Assembly (NCBI RefSeq): GCF_022346605.1
Contig: NZ_JAKRNT010000008.1
Location: 1 to 64,000, forward strand
Direction: 5' to 3'
Source: Sporosarcina sp. ACRSL
Lineage (GTDB): Bacteria; Bacillota; Bacilli; Bacillales_A; Planococcaceae
Length of the DNA stretch: 64,000 nucleotides
Shown: positions 26,528 through 35,111 of the stretch, piece after piece
Numbering within the stretch: position 1 is the first letter of the stretch
How the letters are laid out: every line of letters starts with the position of its first letter
Translations under genes and position numbers: made by a program
Notes under the pieces: model-generated
Seen by the model: the letters and a program-made list of their open reading frames with translations, nothing else
The model's database searches: none
Told to the model about the DNA's origin: nothing

Positions 26528-28045
26528 ATGAATTCACAAACGAAGAAGAAAAGTATATTTGGTAAACTGTTAAATGGGATTGAAGTTTTAGGTAATAAAC
26601 TACCTGATCCATTTATTTTATTTGCGGTATTAGCAGTCGTTGTTATTATTTTGTCATATATTCTAAGCTTATTCGGTATTTCGGTTGTCCACCCGGGAAG
26701 TGGTGAACAAGTCCCGATTAAGAACTTGGCTTCTGGTGAAGGGATCGAATATATAATTACTTCCATGCTTAGTAACTTCACCGGATTCGCGCCATTAGGC
26801 CTTGTATTAGCGATGATGCTTGGAGTTGGGCTAGCTGAAAAAGTAGGATTGCTGGATTATGCCATTCGAAAAACAATCCTGAAGGCACCTCGTGCATTAG
26901 TAACGTATGCAGTTGTCTTTGTAGGGATCATGGGTAACCTTGCTTCAGATGCAGCGATGATTTTAATTCCGCCTTTGGCTGCAATGGTTTTCTATAAAGT
27001 AGGGCGTAATCCGATTGCCGGTTTAATAGCAGGGTTTGGTTCAGCGGGTGCAGGATTTACAGCCAACCTATTAATTGTAGGAACGGATGCACTTTTAGCT
27101 GGTATCTCTACGGAAGCTGCCAAAATTATTGATGAAACGCTTGTCGTTACACCGGTAGATAACTGGTATTTCAATATAGTTTCGGTATTCGTATTAACAA
27201 TCGTTGGTGCATTAATTACAGAAAAAATTATTGAACCTAGACTTGGTAAATATGAAGGAGAAGCGGTAATCGAAGATTTTGAAGAAAACCCGAAAGCGGG
27301 CAAAGCATTTAGAAATGCTATCATTGCCGGACTTGTGTATATTGCAATTCTCGTTATTGCTATTAATGTACCCAATAGCGCTTTAACAAACGAAGATGGT
27401 GGGTTAATACCATCTCCATTCTTATCAGGAATCGTGCCAATTATTCTATTTTGGTTCATGACAATTGGTATTGCGTATGGAGTAACGATCGGGAATATTA
27501 AGACGTCAAAAGATGTTAGTAAGTATATGGCTGAATCGATCAAAGACTTATCTGGCTATATCGTTTTAATATTTGCAATTTCCCAATTTATCGCTTACTT
27601 CAACTGGTCAAATATTGGGATTTGGATCGCGGTTAATGGGGCGGAGTTCCTTACAGATATTAACTTTACAGGAATATGGCTGATCATTGGCTATATCATC
27701 CTGACGGCAATCCTAGAGTTCTTTATTACTTCAGGTTCTGCCAAATGGGCACTTGAAGCACCGATATTTGTCCCAATGTTTATGCAGTTAGGGTACCATC
27801 CAGCGTTCACACAACTAGGCTACCGTGTAGCTGACTCGTCGTTTAATATCATGACACCATTAAATCCATATTTTGTCGTGATTCTATCGTTTATGCATCA
27901 ATATGACAAAAAGGCTGGTATTGGAACGTTGATGTCACTGATGCTACCGTTTGCATTGATCTATTTAGCTGTATGGATCATTTTAATTGTAATCTTCTAC
28001 ACATTTAATTTACCAATTGGACCGGGTGTTACGCCGTTTCTATAA
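26528..28045 (+). CDS. abgT: AbgT-family transporter
   Basis: Membrane transporter of the AbgT family, about 505 residues with some ten to twelve hydrophobic segments. It is recognised by VLGNKLPDPFILFAVLA near the start, GIMGNLASDAAMILIPPLAA, and GSAGAGFTANLLIVGTDALL. AbgT imports p-aminobenzoyl-glutamate in E. coli; other members export sulfonamides. I place the start at ATG 26528, behind AGGGGGT; the frame opens at 26471 without a site. Its place between two amidohydrolase genes supports import of their substrate. Confidence 0.88.
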   Translation: MNSQTKKKSIFGKLLNGIEVLGNKLPDPFILFAVLAVVVIILSYILSLFGISVVHPGSGEQVPIKNLASGEGIEYIITSMLSNFTGFAPLGLVLAMMLGVGLAEKVGLLDYAIRKTILKAPRALVTYAVVFVGIMGNLASDAAMILIPPLAAMVFYKVGRNPIAGLIAGFGSAGAGFTANLLIVGTDALLAGISTEAAKIIDETLVVTPVDNWYFNIVSVFVLTIVGALITEKIIEPRLGKYEGEAVIEDFEENPKAGKAFRNAIIAGLVYIAILVIAINVPNSALTNEDGGLIPSPFLSGIVPIILFWFMTIGIAYGVTIGNIKTSKDVSKYMAESIKDLSGYIVLIFAISQFIAYFNWSNIGIWIAVNGAEFLTDINFTGIWLIIGYIILTAILEFFITSGSAKWALEAPIFVPMFMQLGYHPAFTQLGYRVADSSFNIMTPLNPYFVVILSFMHQYDKKAGIGTLMSLMLPFALIYLAVWIILIVIFYTFNLPIGPGVTPFL

Positions 28046-28049
28046 GAAA

Positions 28050-28080
28050 AATGCTAACATGTACATAGCATGTTAGCATT
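28050..28080 (+). other. Perfect 12-base stem-loop between abgT and abgA
   Basis: AATGCTAACATG (28050-28061) pairs with CATGTTAGCATT (28069-28080) with a seven-base loop. The following bases are TGCTTCTTC, not a T run, so it may be a leaky terminator or a stabilising hairpin. Confidence 0.55.
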
Positions 28081-28114
28081 TGCTTCTTCAAAAACGATAA
28101 GGGAGATGTACATA

Positions 28115-29410
28115 ATGATTACAAATCAGAATGTCGATTTATCGCGGAAAATAATTGATTGGCGAAGGGATTTTCACCAATTCCCTGAAACAGGATTTCT
28201 CGAAATGCGTTCGGCTTCGATTGTTGCTTCTATCTTGGATGAACTAGGGTTTGATTTAGCAATGGGAAAAGCTGTTATGTCGACAGATCATTGTATGGGA
28301 AAACCGGATGATGAAACTACGAAAAAGCATTATGAATGGGCGCTGGAGAATGGGGCCAATAAAGACTATATCGAAAACTTTTCTGAAGGGTATACAGGTA
28401 TTGTTGCAACATTGGATACCGGAATTGAAGGGCCGACAGTAGCTTATCGTTTTGATATGGACGCGCTAGATATACATGAATCTGAGTTGGACAGTCATTT
28501 CCCAAAACAAGAGGGATTCAGGTCTACGCTCCCTCATAAAATGCATGCATGTGGTCATGATGCTCACACTTCAATTGGATTAGGCTTGGCTGCGGTACTT
28601 GCTAACAATAAAGAAGCACTAAAAGGGAAGATCAAATTGATCTTTCAACCTGCAGAAGAGGGAACACGTGGTGCAAAATCGATGGCTCGTGCGGGTGTTG
28701 TAGACGATGTTGATTATTTTATCGCCTCGCACGTTGGGACAGGGGTTCCCCATCAACATTTTGTTGCTTCCAATAACGGTTTCTTAGCTACATCAAAACT
28801 GGATATTACGTTTAAAGGCAAGGCATCCCATGCAGGAGCTAAACCTGAAGAAGGAAATAATGCTTTGTTAGCTGCTGCCAATGCGGCATTGAACATTCAT
28901 GCAATCGCGAGAAATTCAAATGGGATTTCAAGAGTGAACGTTGGCGAATTGCATGCGGGGTCAGGACGAAATATTATCGCGGATCATGCGTTTCTAAAAG
29001 CGGAAACACGTGGAGAAAATTCTGAGGTAAATCAATATATAAAAACCCAACTGGAATCGATTGTAGCAGGTGCTGCACAAATGTATCAGGTCGATTACCA
29101 AATCGATACAGTTGGTGAAGCGCTGAGTAGCCAAGGATCGAAAGAGTTGGCATTGATTCTCAACGAATGTGCACAAGAATCGTCCCATCTAAAAGAAGCT
29201 ACTTTAGAATCAAATGACGCGGCGGGTTCCGAAGATGCAACTTATTTCATGGAACGGGTAAAACAAAAAGGTGGCCTCGCAACTTATTGTATCTTTGGCA
29301 CGGACCTTCCTGCGGGACACCATAATGAACGATTTGATATTAATGAAGAAACAATGCTTGCAGCCGTAGATGTTTTATATCGATCAATTGTTAAAATAAA
29401 CAGCAAATAA
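28115..29410 (+). CDS. abgA: M20 amidohydrolase, AbgA-like
   Basis: Second metallo-amidohydrolase, about 431 residues, of the M20D group (AbgA, HipO and N-acyl-amino-acid deacylases). Key segments are WRRDFHQFPETGFLE, AYRFDMDALDI, HACGHDAHTSIGLG, FQPAEEGTRGAKSM, KASHAGAKPEEGNN and LPAGHHNERFDI. I place the start at ATG 28115, eight bases after GGGAGATG; the frame opens at 28070 inside the preceding hairpin. With AbgB it could form the heteromeric aminobenzoyl-glutamate hydrolase. Close relatives in B. subtilis deacetylate N-acetyl-S-alkylcysteines, which matters for the sulfur genes next door. Confidence 0.83.
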   Translation: MITNQNVDLSRKIIDWRRDFHQFPETGFLEMRSASIVASILDELGFDLAMGKAVMSTDHCMGKPDDETTKKHYEWALENGANKDYIENFSEGYTGIVATLDTGIEGPTVAYRFDMDALDIHESELDSHFPKQEGFRSTLPHKMHACGHDAHTSIGLGLAAVLANNKEALKGKIKLIFQPAEEGTRGAKSMARAGVVDDVDYFIASHVGTGVPHQHFVASNNGFLATSKLDITFKGKASHAGAKPEEGNNALLAAANAALNIHAIARNSNGISRVNVGELHAGSGRNIIADHAFLKAETRGENSEVNQYIKTQLESIVAGAAQMYQVDYQIDTVGEALSSQGSKELALILNECAQESSHLKEATLESNDAAGSEDATYFMERVKQKGGLATYCIFGTDLPAGHHNERFDINEETMLAAVDVLYRSIVKINSK

Positions 29411-29420
29411 GATGTTTATC

Positions 29421-29453
29421 AAAAAGGGAATCCATGTTGATTCCCTTTTTTAT
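29421..29453 (+). terminator. Terminator of the abg operon
   Basis: AAAAAGGGAATC (29421-29432) pairs with GATTCCCTTTTT (29439-29450), ending in a T run. Confidence 0.85.
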
Positions 29454-29540
29454 GGTTATGTTATAGGTGGTTCAAATAGATCTTATTGCGTATAAATGAG
29501 TAATCAATTTGGCCTGTTTTTATATAATAAAAAAATAAGG

Positions 29541-29569
29541 TTGACAATTTATTTTTATCTGTCTATACT
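29541..29569 (+). promoter_or_regulatory. Sigma-A promoter of the riboswitch-controlled operon
   Basis: TTGACA (29541-29546), a 17-base spacer and TATACT (29564-29569). It places transcription start near 29576, about 40 bases before the riboswitch. Confidence 0.85.
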
Positions 29570-29618
29570 AATTTTCAATCAGTTAAATTTAAAAAATGAT
29601 TATGACAATTGCATATAT

Positions 29619-29731
29619 CTCTTATTAAGAGTGGCGGAGGGAATAGGCCCGATGAAGCCCGGCAACCGACAGATGGATTGATCTGTAAAGGTGCTACATC
29701 CTACAGGTGTTTGGTGCCTGGAAGATAAGAG
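29619..29731 (+). ncRNA. SAM-I (S-box) riboswitch aptamer
   Basis: The closing helix P1 is CTCTTAT (29619-29625) with ATAAGAG (29725-29731). Conserved blocks are AAGAGTGGCGGAGGGA, GGCCCGATGAAGCCCGGCAACC and AAGGTGCTACATCC, in the S-box order. S-box RNAs bind S-adenosylmethionine and switch off methionine/sulfur genes when it is abundant. The downstream terminator overlaps an alternative pairing of ATAAGAGG with CCTCTTCTTAT, giving a classical antiterminator. Confidence 0.95.
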
Positions 29732-29745
29732 GAGGAATTCTGCAG

Positions 29746-29776
29746 CCCTCTTCTTATGAAGAGGGTTTTTCTTTTC
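29746..29776 (+). terminator. Riboswitch-controlled intrinsic terminator
   Basis: CCCTCTTC (29746-29753) pairs with GAAGAGGG (29758-29765), loop TTAT, then a T-rich run TTTTTCTTTTC. It is the expression platform of the SAM riboswitch and stops transcription before ssuA when SAM is bound (family knowledge). Confidence 0.92.
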
Positions 29777-29898
29777 TCATATCCTATGAAAGAAAATCGG
29801 ATTTTTTCATAGTTAAATCCGACTATACCAATAGGAACAATAAATAATTTAGTTGAAATGATTTTCAATATAAAAAAGAGTTTGAGGAGGAAATTATC

Positions 29899-30882
29899 GT
29901 GAGGAAATGGATTGCATTCCTGCTATTGGTTATCGGGACAACGCTCCTAATGACAGCTTGTTCATCTGGCGAAGGGAAGGAAAAAGCAGAGTTGAAAAAA
30001 GTTGTGTTGGATTATGCGTATTACTCGCCAACTAGCCTAGCGTTAAAAGAATTTGGTTGGGCGGAAGAGGCGTTTGAAGAACAAGGGATTGAAGTGGAAT
30101 GGGTACTCAGCCACGGAAGTAATAAAGCACTTGAATTCCTAAATTCAAAAAGTGTCGACTTCGGTTCCACAGCAGGCGCTGCTGCACTAATTGCCAAGTC
30201 AAATGGCTCTCCGATTGAATCGGTGTATATTTATTCAAAGCCAGAATGGACCGCACTTGTGGCAACAGAGGATTCAGACATCACAGCAATCCAACAATTG
30301 AAGGGAAAGAAAGTAGCGGCAACGCTAGGAACAGATCCATATATATTCCTTCTCCGTTCGTTGCAAGAAGTTGGTTTGTCATCAAATGACTTAGAAATTG
30401 TGAATTTGCAACACTCTGATGGCGCAAATGCCCTTCTAACGGGTCAAGTAGAAGCATGGGCAGGGTTAGATCCACATATGGCAAAAGTTGAAGTCGATTC
30501 TGGCGCAAAGTTATTTTTACGTGATCATGAAAAAAATACGTACGGAACGCTGAATGTCCGATCTGACTTTGCTGAACAACATCCGGAGGTGGTAGAAACA
30601 GTGATTGAGGTGTATGAAAAGGCTCGGAAGTGGGTTATCGAAAATCCGGATGAGGCGGCCGACATACTTGCAAAAGAAGCGGAAATGCCATTGGAAGTAG
30701 CTCAAAAGAGTTTGGAGCGCAATGATTTTTCAGATCCAATTCCTGGTGAAAAGCAAATCGAAGCACTCACTGCAGCCGGTGAAGTATTGCAATCAGAAAA
30801 TGTGATTAAAGGGAATGTGGATGTGCCGGAAATTGTAGAAGAATTGATTAATGATCAGTTTGCAAAAAACGTAATCGAATGA
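29899..30882 (+). CDS. ssuA: Sulfonate-type ABC transporter substrate-binding lipoprotein
   Basis: Extracytoplasmic binding protein of the SsuA/TauA type, 327 residues. The lipobox is MTAC with Cys21 as lipidation site. Typical elements are LKEFGWAEEAFEEQGIEVEW, the VDFGSTAGAAAL ligand-contact stretch, LKGKKVAATLGTDPYIFLL and ALLTGQVEAW. GTG 29899 is the start, behind GAGGAGG. It is the first gene after the SAM riboswitch, which supports a sulfur compound as ligand (aliphatic sulfonate, sulfate ester or similar). The riboswitch argues against nitrate, which related proteins bind. Confidence 0.88.
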   Translation: MRKWIAFLLLVIGTTLLMTACSSGEGKEKAELKKVVLDYAYYSPTSLALKEFGWAEEAFEEQGIEVEWVLSHGSNKALEFLNSKSVDFGSTAGAAALIAKSNGSPIESVYIYSKPEWTALVATEDSDITAIQQLKGKKVAATLGTDPYIFLLRSLQEVGLSSNDLEIVNLQHSDGANALLTGQVEAWAGLDPHMAKVEVDSGAKLFLRDHEKNTYGTLNVRSDFAEQHPEVVETVIEVYEKARKWVIENPDEAADILAKEAEMPLEVAQKSLERNDFSDPIPGEKQIEALTAAGEVLQSENVIKGNVDVPEIVEELINDQFAKNVIE

Positions 30883-30898
30883 AATAGGGGGAATCGAC

Positions 30899-31738
30899 AT
30901 GACGGTCAATATTGACGAAAAAGAAGTGTTTGAAGCGAAAGGAAAACAGTCCGTTACAGGTAGCGTTGAAAGAAAGGTGAGGGGTTTAGCGCTCGGCTTA
31001 ATCATTCCATTCATTCTTTTAGTCGTTTGGGAAGCGGCAGTTCGTTTCAATTGGCTCGATGCCTATGTCTTTCCCGCTCCGACAACCATCTTGCAAAAAA
31101 TTATCGAGTTAGCTCAAGAGGGAACCCTTTGGGGACATGTGGGAATTACGTTCTTTCGAGTCTTAATCGGGTTTCTGGCTGGGACAATTGCCGCGGTTGT
31201 ACTAGGATCCATCGTTGGGTATTTTAAATGGTTTGAACAGCTGATGGACCCATTAATTCAAGCGTTTCGCTCGATTCCCTCTTTAGCCTGGGTCCCATTG
31301 TTTATTCTTTGGATGGGGATTGGAGAAACTTCAAAAGTAATGCTAATTGCTGTCGGTGTATTCTTTCCGGTCTATTTGAATATCGTCTCAGGTATTCAAG
31401 GTGTGGATCGCAAATTGATTGAAGTCGGGAAGATTTACCATTTCACTCCGTTGCAAATTGTTCGTCGTATTATCTTGCCCGCTTCGCTTCCATCGTTTCT
31501 CGTCGGTTTACGTAGTGGTGTTGGATTGGGCTGGATGTTCGTCGTAGCCGCCGAGCTAATGGGTGCCAGTCAAGGGCTTGGGTATTTACTCGTCGTTGGT
31601 CAGAATACGTACTCACCAGAGCTCATTATTGCCAGCATTATTTTATTTGCACTGTTAGGAAAAGCGACTGATTCCCTGTTGAAGGCATTGGAAGCACGTG
31701 CATTGAAGTGGCAAGACAATCTTCAAAACCAACTATGA
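30899..31738 (+). CDS. ssuC: Sulfonate-type ABC transporter permease
   Basis: Channel subunit of the SsuABC-type importer, 279 residues, with about six membrane helices. The coupling loop is around LIEVGKIYHFTPLQIVRRIILP, and AFRSIPSLAWVPLFILWMGIGE is diagnostic of the SsuC/TauC group. It carries a longer polar N-terminus than usual (about 35 residues). It lies 16 bases after ssuA with GGGGGA in front, and the ATPase gene follows 13 bases later. Confidence 0.9.
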   Translation: MTVNIDEKEVFEAKGKQSVTGSVERKVRGLALGLIIPFILLVVWEAAVRFNWLDAYVFPAPTTILQKIIELAQEGTLWGHVGITFFRVLIGFLAGTIAAVVLGSIVGYFKWFEQLMDPLIQAFRSIPSLAWVPLFILWMGIGETSKVMLIAVGVFFPVYLNIVSGIQGVDRKLIEVGKIYHFTPLQIVRRIILPASLPSFLVGLRSGVGLGWMFVVAAELMGASQGLGYLLVVGQNTYSPELIIASIILFALLGKATDSLLKALEARALKWQDNLQNQL

Positions 31739-31751
31739 TGGAGGGATTTCA

Positions 31752-32471
31752 ATGTTGAAAGTGAAAGAGGCAACGAGGACATTTAATAACGGGCTTGCAG
31801 GATTCAACAACATATCATTTTCCATTGAGGAAGGGGAAACTGTCGGGATCCTGGGAACGAGTGGTTGTGGAAAAAGTACACTGCTGCGCGTTTTATCCGG
31901 ACTGGATCAGAATTATGAAGGGGCAATTGAAATTGGTAGTGCAGGGGAACAGCCAATCGGGATGATTTTTCAAGAGCCGAGATTGATGCCATGGTTAACT
32001 GTAAGAGAAAATATTTTATTCGGAGCGAAAGATGAGAAGGAGAAACAAGAAACAATCCAGGAGTATTTGAATCTTGTTGGTTTGTCTGACTTCGACGCTC
32101 ATTATCCGAAAGACTTGTCCGGTGGAATGGCACAACGAACCGCAATTGCCCGCGCACTTATTGGCGAGCCGGATGTCTTGCTTCTTGACGAGCCATTTAG
32201 TGCGTTGGATGCTTTCACTAAAATGCAGTTGCAAGATTTATTATTGAAAATCCAAAAGAAGCGTCTAACAACGATGGTAGTCGTTACGCATGACATCGAC
32301 GAAGCGCTTTACTTATGCGACCGGATTTTCATCCTAGGTGGCCAGCCCGGGACATTACAAGCGGAATTGTCGATTGATATAGCGAAACCGAGAGATCGAG
32401 GTGATTCGTTTTTGGCGGCTAAGAAAGCGGAAATCCTAGAACTTTTACATATCGAAAAGGAGGTTGTCTAA
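31752..32471 (+). CDS. ssuB: Sulfonate-type ABC transporter ATP-binding protein
   Basis: ATPase of the importer, 239 residues. Walker A is GTSGCGKST, the signature LSGGMAQR, Walker B VLLLDEPFSALDA and the switch VVTHDIDEAL, all as in SsuB/TauB. GGAGGG precedes ATG 31752. It ends one base before the next gene's start, so the ligase that follows is translationally tied to the importer. Confidence 0.92.
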   Translation: MLKVKEATRTFNNGLAGFNNISFSIEEGETVGILGTSGCGKSTLLRVLSGLDQNYEGAIEIGSAGEQPIGMIFQEPRLMPWLTVRENILFGAKDEKEKQETIQEYLNLVGLSDFDAHYPKDLSGGMAQRTAIARALIGEPDVLLLDEPFSALDAFTKMQLQDLLLKIQKKRLTTMVVVTHDIDEALYLCDRIFILGGQPGTLQAELSIDIAKPRDRGDSFLAAKKAEILELLHIEKEVV

Positions 32472-32472
32472 C

Positions 32473-34176
32473 ATGGCAAATGAGGAAGTGATTTATCCAC
32501 ATGAAGGAAATTACAATATTACAGTTGAACTTCCTTCAAGAAAAGATTTTTCGTGGAAAAGTATTGAAACAAATTTCAGTTGGTCTACTACCGGAAAAGT
32601 GAATATGGCCTATGAATGTGTGGATCGCCATGTCGTGGATGGGTATGGAGAGAAAGTTGCATTGCATTATTTTGGAGAAAATGAAGAGTACACAATTACG
32701 TATCGAGAATTGAAAGAGAAAACCGATCGCTGGGCTACTGTTTTGAAAAAGAAGGGAGTGAAAAAAGGAGACTTCGTCTTTATCTTTTTACCAAAGCATC
32801 CTGATTGTCATATCGCGATGCTCGCTGCCATTAAACTTGGCGCTGTGGTTGGACCGCTATTTGAAGCGTTTATGGAAGATGCAGTGAAGGAGCGGATTGC
32901 CGATTGTGAGGGAACGTATTTAATTGCCTCACCTGAGTTCATAAAACGGGTTCCGCGTGCCGAGTTGCCATCATTGAAAACAGTGTTCATAACGGCTGGG
33001 CCTGAACAATGCAAGGATGATGAAATTTCGTTGTTTGCCGAAGCCCGAGCTGTTGAGATCGAAGGAGATCTCATCGAGTGGGTGGAGTTGGACCATGCGC
33101 TTAATATTCATTATACGAGCGGTTCGACAGGTCGACCAAAAGGGATTATCCATGCTCACCGAGCGATGATTCAACAATATATTACAGGCAGATGGGTATT
33201 GGATTTGAAAGAAGAGGATGTCTATTGGTGCACGGCACATCCTGGCTGGGTGACAGGAACGGTGTATGGTGTTTTCGCTCCTTTATTGAATCGGGCGACA
33301 ATCGTTATTCACGGGGGCAGATTTAATGCCGATGAATGGTATTCTGTGTTGGAAAAATCTGGTGTCACCGTTTGGTATAGTGCGCCGACAGCTTTCAGAA
33401 TGCTGATGGCGGAAGGGGATGATAAGACGACAAATTATGACTTATCGAAGATCCGGCATATTTTAAGTGTGGGCGAGCCGTTAAATCCCGAAGTAATCCG
33501 TTGGGGAATCAAGACGTTGTCGAACCGTATCCATGATACATGGTGGATGACAGAAACAGGGGCTCAACTCATTGTTAATCTGCCATCGGATAAAATTATT
33601 CCAGGATCAATGGGAAGACCGTTTCCGGGAATTGAAGCGGCAATTCTAGGCGATGATGGTGAAAAGCTTGCGCCCGGCAAAGTAGGACACTTAGCTTTAA
33701 AAGCGAATTGGCCTGCAATTATGAGAGAAGTGTGGAACGATCCTGCCAAGTATTCGACGTACTTCCCGTTCGAAGGATGGTATGTATCTGGCGATTTGGC
33801 GACGATCGATGAAAACGGCTATATCTTTTTCCAAGGCCGAAGTGACGATATGATCAATTCTTCGGGCGAGCGAATCGGACCGTTTGAAGTGGAAAGTAAA
33901 CTGATCGAACATCCAGCGGTTGCGGAGGTGGGTGTCATCGGGAAACCAGACGCGGTGAGAGGAGAAATCGTGAAGGCGTTTATCGTCTTACGGGATGGAT
34001 TTGAAGCAAGTGATGCGCTACTGCAAGAGTTACGTCTTTTTGTACGAAGTGGGCTTGCTGCTCATGCTGCACCGAGAGAAATTGAATTTCTCGAGGAATT
34101 GCCTAAGACGCCAATTAGCGGAAAAATTCTTCGACGGGAATTGAAGGCAAGGGAACTACAAAAAGTAAACGTCTGA
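32473..34176 (+). CDS. AMP-forming acyl-CoA synthetase, AcsA-like
   Basis: Member of the ANL adenylate-forming family, 567 residues, most like Bacillus acetyl-CoA synthetase AcsA. Core motifs are YTSGSTGRPKG (phosphate loop), WWMTETG, YVSGDLATID and the C-terminal catalytic-lysine motif PKTPISGKILRREL. ATG 32473 lies behind AAGGAGG, one base after ssuB. A ligase in a SAM-riboswitch operon is unexpected. It may activate a carboxylate that arrives with, or is left after, desulfuration, such as a sulfonated or thioether carboxylic acid. That substrate is inference; plain acetate remains possible. Confidence 0.85.
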   Translation: MANEEVIYPHEGNYNITVELPSRKDFSWKSIETNFSWSTTGKVNMAYECVDRHVVDGYGEKVALHYFGENEEYTITYRELKEKTDRWATVLKKKGVKKGDFVFIFLPKHPDCHIAMLAAIKLGAVVGPLFEAFMEDAVKERIADCEGTYLIASPEFIKRVPRAELPSLKTVFITAGPEQCKDDEISLFAEARAVEIEGDLIEWVELDHALNIHYTSGSTGRPKGIIHAHRAMIQQYITGRWVLDLKEEDVYWCTAHPGWVTGTVYGVFAPLLNRATIVIHGGRFNADEWYSVLEKSGVTVWYSAPTAFRMLMAEGDDKTTNYDLSKIRHILSVGEPLNPEVIRWGIKTLSNRIHDTWWMTETGAQLIVNLPSDKIIPGSMGRPFPGIEAAILGDDGEKLAPGKVGHLALKANWPAIMREVWNDPAKYSTYFPFEGWYVSGDLATIDENGYIFFQGRSDDMINSSGERIGPFEVESKLIEHPAVAEVGVIGKPDAVRGEIVKAFIVLRDGFEASDALLQELRLFVRSGLAAHAAPREIEFLEELPKTPISGKILRRELKARELQKVNV

Positions 34177-34226
34177 TTTTGGAAGTTGAGAAATAATAAA
34201 TAGAAACTACTGAGGAGGAAATTATT

Positions 34227-34883
34227 ATGAGTAAAGAAGTATTGTATAAAAAATCATATTTTAATCGTCTTGGAGAATTGAGTGACCTTGCTCCAGATGC
34301 ATTCAAGGCTTATGCACAATTTGACAAACTTGCCCTGTCTGAGGGGAAACTAACTAAGAAGTTAAAAGAATTAATTGCCATTGCAGTAGCCCATACAACA
34401 GGATGTCCATATTGCATTGAAGTTCATGTGAAAGCTGCGAAATCAGAAGATGTTACGAAGGAAGAAATGTCGGAAGCGATTCTAGTCGCGACGGCGTTAA
34501 AGGCGGGATCGGCTCTTGCTCATGGAGTGAATGCATTAAATGCATACGATCAAACTGAAGATGATGATTTATACAAAGCAACCTATTTTAATAGATTAAA
34601 GGAATTCTCAAAGCTGAACGGAGATGTCTTTAAGTCTTTTGTTGATTTTGATACGAAATCAATGAAAGATGGTCTATTAAGTGTAAAAGAAAAGGAATTG
34701 ATTGCTGTTGCTGTCGCGCACACTACAGGATGCCCTTATTGCATTGACGTCCATACGAAGAGTGCGAAGAATGCGAACGCATCTAAGGAAGAAGTGGCAG
34801 AAGCGATTATGGTGGCTACTGCATTAAAAGCAGGTTCAGCGTTGGCTCATAGTGTGAATGCATTAAATGCATTTGATTCATAA
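34227..34883 (+). CDS. Tandem carboxymuconolactone decarboxylase/AhpD-like protein
   Basis: 218 residues made of two near-identical domains of about 105 residues each. Both carry the AhpD-type redox motif in the same setting (AHTTGCPYCIEVH and AHTTGCPYCIDVH), with CxxC followed three residues later by His. The repeats also share YFNRL, KELIA, ATALKAGSALAH and VNALNA. Single-domain relatives form oligomers and act as thiol peroxidase partners. GAGGAGG precedes ATG 34227. It is the last gene of the riboswitch operon; no clear terminator follows. A role in handling peroxides or sulfur radicals from the oxygenases downstream is inference. Confidence 0.88.
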   Translation: MSKEVLYKKSYFNRLGELSDLAPDAFKAYAQFDKLALSEGKLTKKLKELIAIAVAHTTGCPYCIEVHVKAAKSEDVTKEEMSEAILVATALKAGSALAHGVNALNAYDQTEDDDLYKATYFNRLKEFSKLNGDVFKSFVDFDTKSMKDGLLSVKEKELIAVAVAHTTGCPYCIDVHTKSAKNANASKEEVAEAIMVATALKAGSALAHSVNALNAFDS

Positions 34884-35043
34884 ATAGAGTTTTAGTTTCT
34901 AGGTTTTTATCGTTTCATTGTGAAATGGCTGTTCAAAAAGTAGGCTTACACTGACTTTCTGGACAGCTCTATCTTGCAGAATATTCATTGAGTTGAAAAA
35001 TATAGTTCGAATTATTCAATTCAAAACATTTGTAACAAGGATA
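34884..35043. other. Intergenic region between the two sulfur operons
   Basis: GGCTGTTCA (from 34926) can pair loosely with TGGACAGCT (to 34968), without a T run. No gene is visible. Some read-through from the riboswitch operon into the next unit is therefore possible. Confidence 0.4.
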
Positions 35044-35072
35044 TTGACAATGACATATGTTGAATGTATATT
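35044..35072 (+). promoter_or_regulatory. Sigma-A promoter of the monooxygenase operon
   Basis: TTGACA (35044-35049), a 17-base spacer and TATATT (35067-35072). The leader is only about 35 bases, so no riboswitch fits; control must be by a protein or by read-through. Confidence 0.85.
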
Positions 35073-35111
35073 AATCCTATTATTTTAGTAAAGATTAAAA
35101 GGAGTGGAAAT

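Noticed and set aside
26992-27543. 183-codon minus-strand frame opposite abgT
   Set aside because: It is a hydrophobic shadow of the transporter codons, with no ribosome binding site and inside a well-supported gene.
35073-35111. A second S-box or T-box ahead of the ssuE-like gene
   Set aside because: The leader after the consensus promoter is only about 35 bases and holds no such motif.
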